Positions 33,346 through 39,667 of a DNA stretch of 64,000 nt are shown here, one piece after another. A program made the position numbers and the translations under genes. The first letter of the stretch is position 1. The number at the start of each line of letters is the position of its first letter. The notes below the pieces were generated by a model. It made no database searches. It worked only from the letters and a program-made list of their open reading frames with translations, and was not told where the DNA came from. The stretch covers positions 102,090-166,089 of the forward strand of contig JAQZDA010000002.1 of assembly GCA_028751075.1 (NCBI GenBank), written 5' to 3'. This DNA comes from Euryarchaeota archaeon Ods02. GTDB lineage: Archaea > Halobacteriota > Halobacteria > Halobacteriales > Halorutilaceae.

Positions 33346-33359
33346 GGGCGGGGGGGGGG
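33343..33359. repeat. Interrupted poly-G tract (6 G, C, 10 G)
   Basis: Same layout as the tract at 31193-31208: six G, one other base, then a longer G run. It directly follows the decayed copy of the 31308 gene. Confidence 0.85.
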
Positions 33360-33521
33360 TAGAGGAAGCGGTTCTGACGGTGTCTCCCTGACGGTTTCTC
33401 CACCCTCCCGAACTCGACTACCGGGTTGGCCTATATGTTTTTCGGGCGGAGTCATCGGGTGGTAACTCTCTCGGGGATAGATACGTACCGTCGGAGTATA
33501 CCTGTCGGGGTTCTGATTAGG

Positions 33522-33860
33522 ATGACGAGGGAAGACGGCCGACGGAACTTCGCACTGTTGACGGGCGACGAAGAGACATCCGTCTTCAGCGGCGAAAGTC
33601 CACGACAAGCAGCTCTCAAGGCAGCTCGACGGCTCGACCCGGAGTCCAACGACCTCGGACCCGACGACGACCCAACCCGGATACGGTTACACGGCAGCGA
33701 AGCAGACGAGATACAGCTCAGGGAGGAAGGCACCGACAAGGTACACGTGTACCACGCCTGGTCCTGGCTGGAGGAGACCACGGAGGACGCACCCGACTGG
33801 CTGGGCGAAACAGTGGTCAACGCCAACGTCGCGAAGTCCATGGTGAAACATCTCAAGTGA
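33522..33860 (+). CDS. MC1 family chromatin protein
   Basis: 112 residues from ATG 33522 (MTREDGRRNFALL). TATA-like GTATACC lies about 25 bases upstream, while a longer frame to 33426 is less likely. MC1 features are ETSVFSGESPRQAALKAARR, IQLREEGTDKVHVYHAW and a C-terminal DAPDWL. MC1 is a monomeric DNA-bending architectural protein of methanosarcinas and haloarchaea. Here about 25 acidic residues (DPESNDLGPDDDPTRIRLHG) are inserted between the helix and the RERG-type strand, and the last strand diverges. It stands at the left edge of the tRNA-proximal accessory segment. Confidence 0.85.
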   Translation: MTREDGRRNFALLTGDEETSVFSGESPRQAALKAARRLDPESNDLGPDDDPTRIRLHGSEADEIQLREEGTDKVHVYHAWSWLEETTEDAPDWLGETVVNANVAKSMVKHLK

Positions 33861-34018
33861 ACGAGCCGTGAAGGACACCACCGAATCATCTGCTACGCCG
33901 GACACGCTCGTTCAGCGGCCGGAGTCGTCGACTTCCTCGGTCCGCATCCGCTTCAGTACATTCTAACGGTGGTGACCGAAGGCTAACGGCCAACGGTAGA
34001 CCTACGACTAAACCAAGA

Positions 34019-34030
34019 GGGGGGGGGGGG
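34019..34030. repeat. 12-G homopolymer
   Basis: Twelve consecutive G, 78 bases upstream of the short ORF preceding hicBA-1 and directly preceding its conserved promoter block. Third poly-G run within 3 kb. It is prone to slippage. Confidence 0.85.
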
Positions 34031-34059
34031 TAGTAGCAGAACAGGGTGCTAAGAGCCGA

Positions 34060-34107
34060 GGAACCAACCACGACAAGGTTTTTGCAGTCTGCGCACGTAT
34101 CTGAGGT
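34060..34107 (+). promoter_or_regulatory. Promoter block conserved between the two hicBA modules
   Basis: CACGACAAGGTTTTTGC followed by GTC, GC and CGTA blocks and AGGTATG at the leader start. The same order occurs in reverse complement at about 36444-36490 before the second module. The GGTTTTTGC part is 25-30 bases upstream of the leader ATG, the place of the TATA box. Confidence 0.65.
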
Positions 34108-34182
34108 ATGAAGTTGAGCCACGAGTCGGCGGTGCTTCAGGGTGAACTCTACTCCCTGCTGCCTTCTGCAGGTGTTCTCTGA
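34108..34182 (+). CDS. 24-residue leader ORF of hicBA module 1
   Basis: ATG 34108 to TGA 34182, overlapping the hicB ATG by one base. The peptide begins MKLSHESAVLQGELYS and ends GVL. The equivalent ORF before the second hicB begins MVIDYGSPVLHRESES and ends GVLP. Identical aligned positions are S7, V9, L10, E13, S16 and the GVL end. Promoter spacing puts the transcript start at its ATG, so hicB expression should depend on its translation. Confidence 0.6.
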   Translation: MKLSHESAVLQGELYSLLPSAGVL

Positions 34183-34457
34183 TGAGTCGTGAGGTGTCGC
34201 GTCGTATCACTCTGACGCAGGAAGACGACTGGTGGGTAGCCAAGGACGAGGAGATCGGCGTAGCGTCACAGGGTAGGACGCGGCAAGAAGCACTTGAAAA
34301 CTTAGACGAAGCCGTAGCACTCTACAAGGGTGAGATAGGCGACCCCATAGAAACATGGGAAGAGGAGAAGGAAGTCCTCGAAGACCTCGGTATTGACCCT
34401 GACGAGGTCAAGGAGGCGCGGGAGGAGAACGACGAACTACCGGAGTTCATGCAGTAG
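34182..34457 (+). CDS. hicB: HicB family antitoxin (module 1)
   Basis: 91 residues. The N-terminal part has the degenerate RNase H-like HicB fold: RRITLTQEDDWWVAKDEEIGVASQGRTRQEALENLDEAVALY. The C-terminal part is an acidic extension without an obvious HTH or RHH domain, so DNA-binding autoregulation may need another route. It ends one base before hicA. It neutralises the mRNA-cleaving toxin. It is about 60 percent similar to the HicB at 36116-36370. Confidence 0.9.
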   Translation: MSREVSRRITLTQEDDWWVAKDEEIGVASQGRTRQEALENLDEAVALYKGEIGDPIETWEEEKEVLEDLGIDPDEVKEAREENDELPEFMQ

Positions 34458-34706
34458 ATGGTCACGCGCGACTTCTCCGGTCGTGACGTAGTAAAGGCTC
34501 TCACGCGCAACAACTACCGCGTCGTAGACCGTGAAGGCAGCCACGTCAAGCTCCGGTATGAACACCCCACGAACGAAGACGACGTGCGTGTGGTGAGTGT
34601 TCCACAGACGGATCGTATCCCCACCGGTACGCTCCGAAACATAGCTAAACAGTGTGGTGCCAAGGACTTCGACTCCTTCTGTCGGTGGATAGACCGCAAC
34701 AGGTAG
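34458..34706 (+). CDS. hicA: HicA family mRNA interferase toxin (module 1)
   Basis: 82 residues, dsRBD-like HicA fold. The catalytic histidine is in DREGSHVKLRYE (GSHxxx motif), preceded by FSGRDVVKALTRNNYRVV. The C-terminus TGTLRNIAKQCGAKDFDSFCRWI is family-like. It starts directly after hicB. The order antitoxin-toxin is the reverse of the classical hicAB order but common in archaea. Its paralogue lies at 35854-36108. Confidence 0.92.
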   Translation: MVTRDFSGRDVVKALTRNNYRVVDREGSHVKLRYEHPTNEDDVRVVSVPQTDRIPTGTLRNIAKQCGAKDFDSFCRWIDRNR

Positions 34707-35410
34707 GCACGCCGCGCCGGTCTCTCTCTTCCTGCCTGACTTTTTCTGCGTGGGATTTATGGTTTTCAGCGGTTGACTGTGTCTTCGTACGCGGCGGCTT
34801 GGACTTCCTCAACCCCCACTACCCCCCAACCTTCCGCCGCGTGTTTTCCTCCTTGAGTTCTTGTTCTATAGCTGAAGTTATACACACCTCATCTGGGTAT
34901 ATAAGTGGTTGAGGGTGTTTTCTGAGTCCGGACGTCAGGCTCTCTACCTCCAAAATAAATCTAAGAAACTGAACCCTTGTTCTGTATGGGGTCGGAGGGA
35001 TTTGAACCACGGTCACGGTCACTCCACTTCGTTCCGTTCACTGCCTCGTTTCACTACGTTCAGCGAGACACTCCGCTCACTTCGTTCGCTCCCTTCACTA
35101 GTTCAAATCCGCACCTTCCCGCATTTCCGTCACTCTTGAACAGCGAGAACGCTCGGAACTGTTCATTCTGGAGATGAGGTTGGAGCGCATAAAACACTCC
35201 CTATAGATGAGCGACATAAAAGCCAGACGCGATAGCAGCACCGACCTAATTCAGATTTCACATAAGCTGAAAGAACGCCGTCGTTTTTGGTTCTGCGGCC
35301 GTCGCAATCAGCATTACCGCTTTCTGTCTCGTTGTCTAACCATACTGGCATTAAACAAAGGCAGTCTTCGGTAAATCTATCCCACTACCTATTCGCGGTA
35401 TATTGGATGG
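34707..35410. other. AT-rich non-coding stretch with a tRNA-derived repeat
   Basis: No supported gene. A strong TATA (GGGTATATAAGTGG, about 34894-34907) points right into a block that contains the T-arm sequence of tRNA-Trp at 34987-35006, so any transcript would run into the repeat. Base composition is poorer in GC than the flanks. Frames reading WGRRDLN across the repeat are artefacts of the tRNA sequence. Confidence 0.5.
34987..35153. repeat. tRNA-Trp-derived repeat a (probable att remnant)
   Basis: Begins with TGGGGTCGGAGGGATTTGAA, the reverse complement of the 3' end of tRNA-Trp (T arm, acceptor and discriminator), then an inverted match GTTCAAATCC at 35101-35110. Its last 60 bases (35094-35153) match 36731-36790 of repeat c with few changes. 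The middle part has palindromic TTCGTTCGCTCC-type sequence. Confidence 0.75.
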
Positions 35411-35761
35411 TTAGTTCTTCCTGATGATTCTCTGTGGGGAATTCGTATATTTGTATGCTGCGTAGAGGACATTCGGTATCAATAGAAGCCACCAGCCCAA
35501 GAACACGAGTATTAGGATATGCGGTACTACTGCTCCAAAGTCCTTCTTGATCATCACCACTCTATCGGGGCTTTCTGTCTTTATATCCCATCCTGATTCA
35601 AGTAACTCATCCATCTCTCTCTTATAGTCCTCTGTTCCTGTGCTTAGTTCTTGACTACTTGCGCTCTGTTGAGAGCTGTCCGAGCCCAATTGTGCTCCAC
35701 ATTCTGGACAGAACTTCTCGTTTCCTTCTGTTTCTGAGCCACACCCGGGGCAATAAGGCAT
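35411..35761 (-). CDS. Zinc-ribbon membrane protein
   Basis: 116 residues from ATG 35761 (MPYCPGCGSETEGNEK). The N-terminal zinc ribbon uses CPGC and CPEC. A Ser/Gln-rich linker and a soluble segment (DELLESGWDIKTESPDRVVMIKKDFG) follow, then one or two TM helices (about 80-104). It lies between the two hicBA modules and is AT-richer than the core, so it is probably part of the inserted element. The start resembles that of the larger zinc-ribbon membrane protein at 55254. Confidence 0.75.
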   Translation of the reverse strand: MPYCPGCGSETEGNEKFCPECGAQLGSDSSQQSASSQELSTGTEDYKREMDELLESGWDIKTESPDRVVMIKKDFGAVVPHILILVFLGWWLLLIPNVLYAAYKYTNSPQRIIRKN

Positions 35762-35853
35762 ACCGTCAACGACGGAACAATAATATAAAAACATAGTGGT
35801 ACATAGCAATCCTATATCGGTGTTTTTCTAACGGGTTGCACGTGTGTGGACTC

Positions 35854-36108
35854 TCACCGGTTTCTATCTATCCATTTACAGAACTCGTCGAAGTCCCTGG
35901 CTCCGGCTTGTTCGGCTATGTTCCGAAGCGTACCTGTGTTGACGCGGTCGTGACGCGGCACGGACACGGTTCTCGGTTCGGTGTCGTGGTCCTCCGGAGG
36001 TTCCCATTTCAGAATCATGTGGTCGCCTGTCGTTCGAACCCACGCAAAGTTGCCTTTGTTGACGAGTACCTTGGCTACGTCGTCGCCTGAGAAGTCGCGT
36101 GTAACCAT
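35854..36108 (-). CDS. hicA: HicA family mRNA interferase toxin (module 2)
   Basis: 84 residues with FSGDDVAKVLVNKGNFAWVR and catalytic His in TTGDHMILKWEPP. The usual Ser before His is Asp here (GDH instead of GSH). The C-terminus TGTLRNIAEQAGARDFDEFCKWIDRNR is nearly that of module 1. It follows hicB-2 after seven bases. It and module 1 are oppositely oriented and lie 1.1 kb apart. Confidence 0.92.
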   Translation of the reverse strand: MVTRDFSGDDVAKVLVNKGNFAWVRTTGDHMILKWEPPEDHDTEPRTVSVPRHDRVNTGTLRNIAEQAGARDFDEFCKWIDRNR

Positions 36109-36115
36109 CCAGATC

Positions 36116-36370
36116 TCACTTCAACACGTCAGGCAGTTCGTCGCCGGTTTCGTTGCCGTTCGGCTCTACGCCTATCTCTCGAAGCTCTTCGTCGGTAGGC
36201 TCCCGTCCTATCTCACCCCTGTAGAGTGCGACGGCGTCGTCTAAGTTTTCGAGTGCCTCTTGACGTGTCTCGCCTTGGGAGGCCACACCTGTCTCTTCGT
36301 CTACAGCGGTCCACCAGTCGGTTTCGTTCTCCTGTGTGAGCGTGATACGACGCCGAATCTCCGAACTCAC
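36116..36370 (-). CDS. hicB: HicB family antitoxin (module 2)
   Basis: 84 residues from GTG 36370. This start is chosen because it aligns with the ATG of module 1 (both begin Met-Ser and reach RRRITLTQE). Core: ETDWWTAVDEETGVASQGET and RQEALENLDDAVALYRGEIG. Its C-terminal tail is shorter than in module 1. The start overlaps the stop of the 25-codon leader by four bases (GTGA). Confidence 0.88.
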   Translation of the reverse strand: MSSEIRRRITLTQENETDWWTAVDEETGVASQGETRQEALENLDDAVALYRGEIGREPTDEELREIGVEPNGNETGDELPDVLK

Positions 36371-36444
36371 GGCAGAACACCCCACCAAGAAAACACTGAC
36401 TCCGACTCCCGATGTAACACAGGCGACCCGTAGTCAATCACCAT
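36367..36444 (-). CDS. 25-residue leader ORF of hicBA module 2
   Basis: ATG 36444 to TGA 36367, overlapping hicB-2. Peptide MVIDYGSPVLHRES...GVLP aligns without gaps with the module 1 leader although the nucleotide sequences have diverged. The upstream block with CACGACAAGGTTTTTGC is also conserved. Confidence 0.6.
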   Translation of the reverse strand: MVIDYGSPVLHRESESVFSWWGVLP

Positions 36445-36545
36445 ACCTGAGGTACGAAGGCTGACGGCAAAAACCTTGTCGTGGACGTAACTCACCCATG
36501 TAGAGGTCGTTCTGCTCTGCAGGCGCACGTAAACCAATCGAGTGA

Positions 36546-36639
36546 GGTCGGAGGGATTTGAACTTTGGTCAGTCCGCTTCGCTAGCGCTCGCTACCTTCC
36601 CGAGTTCAAATCCGCTCCTCTCCACAGTTCTGCCGCTCA
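36546..36639. repeat. tRNA-Trp-derived repeat b
   Basis: GGTCGGAGGGATTTGAAC (36546-36563) is the T-arm/acceptor copy, and GTTCAAATCC (36603-36612) is the inverted partner. The interior CGCTTCGCTAGCGCTCGCTACC is palindromic. Same layout as repeats a and c. Confidence 0.7.
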
Positions 36640-36679
36640 GCAACAGCAAGCGCTCGGGAATGATGTTTCGCGTCAGAAG

Positions 36680-36790
36680 TGGGGTCGGAGGGATTTGAAC
36701 CACGGTCACTCCGGCGATGACGCGCCTCCGTTCACTAGTTCAAATCCGCTCCTCCCCGCATTTCCGTCACTCTTGAACAGCGAGAACGCT
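36680..36790. repeat. tRNA-Trp-derived repeat c
   Basis: TGGGGTCGGAGGGATTTGAAC (36680-36700) is identical to the 3' end of the tRNA-Trp gene 130 bases away. GTTCAAATCC at 36738-36747 is the inverted partner. Its final 60 bases match repeat a. Confidence 0.8.
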
Positions 36791-36811
36791 GGGACGTGTT
36801 CGTTCCGGAAA

Positions 36812-36995
36812 TGGGGTCGGAGGGATTTGAACCCCCAATCTACTGGTCTCCCCGGTTCACGCCTCGGCGCTCCAGAGGGTCGTCATCACCCATGGTGATC
36901 AGCCCTGGGCTCGGTAGACCAGTCTGGAGTGTCGTCGTCGGCGAGACGCCTTGTCCTCTGGAGCCAGTCGCCCTGCCGGGTTAGGCCACGACCCC
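36812..36995 (-). tRNA. trnW: tRNA-Trp (anticodon CCA) with 110-nt intron
   Basis: Read on the minus strand, exon 1 is 36995-36958 (acceptor GGGGTCG, D arm, anticodon stem ACTGG, loop CTCCAG) and exon 2 is 36847-36812 (A, CCAGT, variable loop, T arm with TTCAAAT, acceptor CGACCCC, discriminator A). The intron 36957-36848 sits after position 37, as in other haloarchaeal tRNA-Trp genes. It contains a CTGA box (36899-36902) and GTGATGA (36883-36889), i.e. box C/D elements, plus ACTGGTCT complementary to exon 2. The known Haloferax intron guides 2'-O-methylation of its own tRNA, and this one probably does too. CCA is not encoded. Confidence 0.95.
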
Positions 36996-37081
36996 CCGTA
37001 GGTAGAGTAAGTGGAACTGCTGTATAGTGATTTTGGTTCTGCCGCCTATGATACCACGTAATTCAGCGCAACGTGCGGTAT

Positions 37082-37417
37082 TCAGGCGCGTTGGAAACCC
37101 AGCGCCGCGCCTGCGGCGAACCCTCCGCCGACGGGTAACATCGCGATGAAGGACTCGAACAAGCTACCGCCCGCCTCCGTCGCGTGGTCTGCGCCCGCCG
37201 ACGTCACGTTACCCGTCGTGTCGTACATACGCTCCCAGTGCACCGTCAAGACTCCGCGGGTCTCCAGGAACGCGAACAGCGCGAGCTGCAGGCCCACGAG
37301 GACGGCGACGACCTTCACCACCTTCTTCGCCGCGTAACCCGTGATGAACCCCAAGACAGCGCCGCCGCCCGCCTCCAGTCCCATCCGCGTGAAGTCGAAG
37401 CCTGCTTCGTGTTCCAT
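37082..37417 (-). CDS. FUN14 family membrane protein
   Basis: 111 residues from ATG 37417 (MEHEAGFDF). Longer reading to 37528 is basic and rejected. The FUN14 core is GGGAVLGFITGYAAKKVVKVVAVLVGLQLALFAFLE, and a second helix at the C-terminus has PVGGGFAAGAALGFQRA with its small-residue packing. FUN14 proteins in archaea have no assigned role. Monocistronic, next to the tRNA-Trp gene and therefore at the conserved edge of the integration hot spot. Confidence 0.88.
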   Translation of the reverse strand: MEHEAGFDFTRMGLEAGGGAVLGFITGYAAKKVVKVVAVLVGLQLALFAFLETRGVLTVHWERMYDTTGNVTSAGADHATEAGGSLFESFIAMLPVGGGFAAGAALGFQRA

Positions 37418-37494
37418 AGAGCATCTACCCCGTCTGGGGGTTAATCGTTTTCCCCTGTCCGTCAGACGTAAAGCCGACGAACACCAAGTAAGGG

Positions 37495-37629
37495 ATGCGC
37501 GTCGCAGATCCCGCCGCGGAGAACGCACCAGCAGTCGATGACGCAGGCGAGAACCCCGGCGTGCCTACACCCCCGCGCAGGGTCAACCCCCCGACCGCGC
37601 AAGAGCAAGGGATGACGGAGAGGAGTTAG
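37495..37629 (+). CDS. Possible 44-residue acidic/Pro-rich protein
   Basis: ATG 37495 to TAG 37629: starts MRVADPAAENAPAVDDAGEN and continues Pro- and Arg-rich. Codons end mostly in G or C like true genes here, and a TATA-like GACGTAAAG lies about 28 bases upstream. No motif. It could equally be a chance frame in the SDR upstream region. Confidence 0.35.
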   Translation: MRVADPAAENAPAVDDAGENPGVPTPPRRVNPPTAQEQGMTERS

Positions 37630-37674
37630 CGCGGGGGAACAGCTTTTATCAACTCATCGATAGAACACCCCAGT

Positions 37675-38457
37675 ATGGAGCTACAGAGCAGGACGGCCTT
37701 CGTCACCGGCGGCAGCCAGGGAATCGGACGAGTCGTATGCAAGATGCTCGCCTCCAGGGGTGCAGACGTCGCAGTCGCCGCCCGAAGCGACGGCATAAAC
37801 GACACCGCAGAGGAGATCGAGGAAGGTGACGGCGGAAGCGCAATCGCTGTAGAATGCGACGTCACCGACGAAGACAGCGTAGAGGAAGCCGTCGAAGAGA
37901 CGGCCTTGGAGTTCGGCGGTGTCGACGTCGTCGTCAACAACGCCGGCGTCGCAGGCCCAGTCGAACCCTTCGAAGACGTCGAACAGGGTGACTGGCGACG
38001 GGTGCAGAGGGTCAACGTCGAAGGAGCCTGGCGTGTCACAAGGCTCGCGTCACCGTACCTCCGGGACAGCGACCGTGCCGCCGTCGTCAACGTCGCCTCT
38101 GTCGGCGGAAAACGCCCTTACCCCAACCGTGCGCCGTACGCCGCAAGCAAGATGGCGTTGATAGGTTTGACCCGCACCCTCGCTTTCGAGCTCGGCGTCG
38201 ACGACGTAACCGTCAATACAGTCTGCCCCGGGCCCGTGTCTGGTGACCGCATCAACCGCGCGATCAGGAAGCAGATGGAGCTTGCGGAGGAAGGCAACGT
38301 CCGCACCCTCGATGCCTCCGCCGGCGACTTCGCACTCGAGGAGATGATGGTCGACCCCAAGGAGGTAGCGGAAGCCGTCACCTGGCTAGCCGGCACTGGA
38401 AGCCGCCATGTCACTGCGCAGGATTTCAACGTCGACAACGGCCTCGCCTGGTACTGA
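37675..38457 (+). CDS. Short-chain dehydrogenase/reductase (SDR)
   Basis: 260 residues of the classical SDR family. NAD(P) motif TGGSQGIGR near the N-terminus, NNAG (VVVNNAGVAGP), catalytic Ser region VNVASVGGKRPYPNRAPYAASKMAL with YxxxK, and PG motif NTVCPGPVSGDRI. It resembles 3-oxoacyl-ACP reductase/FabG-like or sugar dehydrogenases, and the substrate is open. A TATA-like CTTTTATCA is about 25 bases before ATG 37675. Confidence 0.9.
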   Translation: MELQSRTAFVTGGSQGIGRVVCKMLASRGADVAVAARSDGINDTAEEIEEGDGGSAIAVECDVTDEDSVEEAVEETALEFGGVDVVVNNAGVAGPVEPFEDVEQGDWRRVQRVNVEGAWRVTRLASPYLRDSDRAAVVNVASVGGKRPYPNRAPYAASKMALIGLTRTLAFELGVDDVTVNTVCPGPVSGDRINRAIRKQMELAEEGNVRTLDASAGDFALEEMMVDPKEVAEAVTWLAGTGSRHVTAQDFNVDNGLAWY

Positions 38458-38548
38458 ACGACCGGCTTCCCTCCCGGGGAGCGCCCTGGCTCTGGACGAC
38501 GAAGCCTCACGCTTAAATGCGACACCCATCTACGTCTACCAAACCCAC

Positions 38549-39655
38549 ATGGGCATCGAGGAAGAGATACAGGAGCTTGAGGAAGAGATAGCGGAGACTC
38601 CGTACAACAAGGCGACGGAGCAGCATATCGGCCGCCTGAAGGCGAAGGTAGCCGAGCTACGGGAGAAGCAGAAGAAGGAGAGCGGCAGCGGCGGCGGAGG
38701 CGGCTACGACGTACCGAAACACGGTGACGCCACCGTAGCTTTCGTTGGGTTCCCCAGCGTCGGCAAAAGCACGCTGTTGAACGCCCTCACCAACGCGGAG
38801 AGCGAGACAGGTAGCTACGAGTTCACCACCCTCGACGTCGTCCCCGGGATGATGAAGTACCAGGGAGCTGACATCCAGCTGCTCGACGTCCCAGGGTTGA
38901 TCAGCGGCGCCGCGGAAGGCCGCGGCCGCGGTCAAGAGGTCATCAGCGTCCTCCGGAACGCCGACCTATTGCTGTTCCTCGTCGACGTCTTCGAACCCAT
39001 ACAGTACAGGAAGCTCAGGGACGAGCTCTACGCCAACGGCGTCCGGATGAACACCCGGCCGCCGGACGTCAAGATAACGAAGAAAGGCCGCGGCGCCATC
39101 GACGTCAGGGCCACCGACGACCTCTCCCTCAGCGAGGAAGCAGTGGTCGAGACCTGCGAACAACACGGCATCGTCAACGCCAACGTCGTCATCCGAGAGG
39201 ATCTAACTCTCGACGAACTGAACGACGCAATCGTCGAGAACCGCGTCTACCTCGACACCATGGTCGCCGTCAACAAGCTCGATCTAGCAGATGAAGCCAG
39301 CGTCGAACGCGCACGCGACCAGCTGAAGGAGATGGGTGTCGACAGCGCCGTCGGAGTCAGCGCGGAGGAGGAGCTCGGTCTCGACACTCTCCGTGAACGC
39401 ATCTACGAGGAGCTCGACCTCATCCGAGTCTACCTCAAGCCCCAGGGCGGGGAAGCCGACTACGACGAACCCCTCGTGGTGCAGCGTGGCGCCACCGTCG
39501 AGGAAGCCGCCAGCAAGATACATCGGGAGTTCGAGGAAAGGTTCCGGTTCGCGAAGGTCTGGGGAGAAAGCGCGAAACACGACGGACAACAGGTCGGCAG
39601 CGACCACGAGCTGATGGACGAGGACGTGCTAACGCTGGTTATGGACCGCATCTGA
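38549..39655 (+). CDS. DRG/Rbg-type GTP-binding protein with TGS domain
   Basis: 368 residues from ATG 38549. TATA-like CTTAAATG lies about 30 bases upstream and the longer frame starts inside the SDR gene. An N-terminal helix (IQELEEEIAETPYNKATEQH) is typical of DRG. G1 is GFPSVGKST, G3 is DVPGL (LLDVPGLISGAAEGRGRG), G4 is NKLD (AVNKLD), and a TGS domain ends the protein. DRG proteins bind ribosomes and help translation. Highly conserved archaeal core gene. Confidence 0.95.
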   Translation: MGIEEEIQELEEEIAETPYNKATEQHIGRLKAKVAELREKQKKESGSGGGGGYDVPKHGDATVAFVGFPSVGKSTLLNALTNAESETGSYEFTTLDVVPGMMKYQGADIQLLDVPGLISGAAEGRGRGQEVISVLRNADLLLFLVDVFEPIQYRKLRDELYANGVRMNTRPPDVKITKKGRGAIDVRATDDLSLSEEAVVETCEQHGIVNANVVIREDLTLDELNDAIVENRVYLDTMVAVNKLDLADEASVERARDQLKEMGVDSAVGVSAEEELGLDTLRERIYEELDLIRVYLKPQGGEADYDEPLVVQRGATVEEAASKIHREFEERFRFAKVWGESAKHDGQQVGSDHELMDEDVLTLVMDRI

Positions 39656-39667
39656 TCGATGTGCCCG

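Noticed and set aside
34977..35177. Frames reading WGRRDLNHG at 34909-35177, and the similar one at 36542-36898
   Set aside because: They are translations of the tRNA-Trp T-arm repeats, a known source of false proteins. They overlap repeats and the tRNA gene and have no promoter or start of their own.
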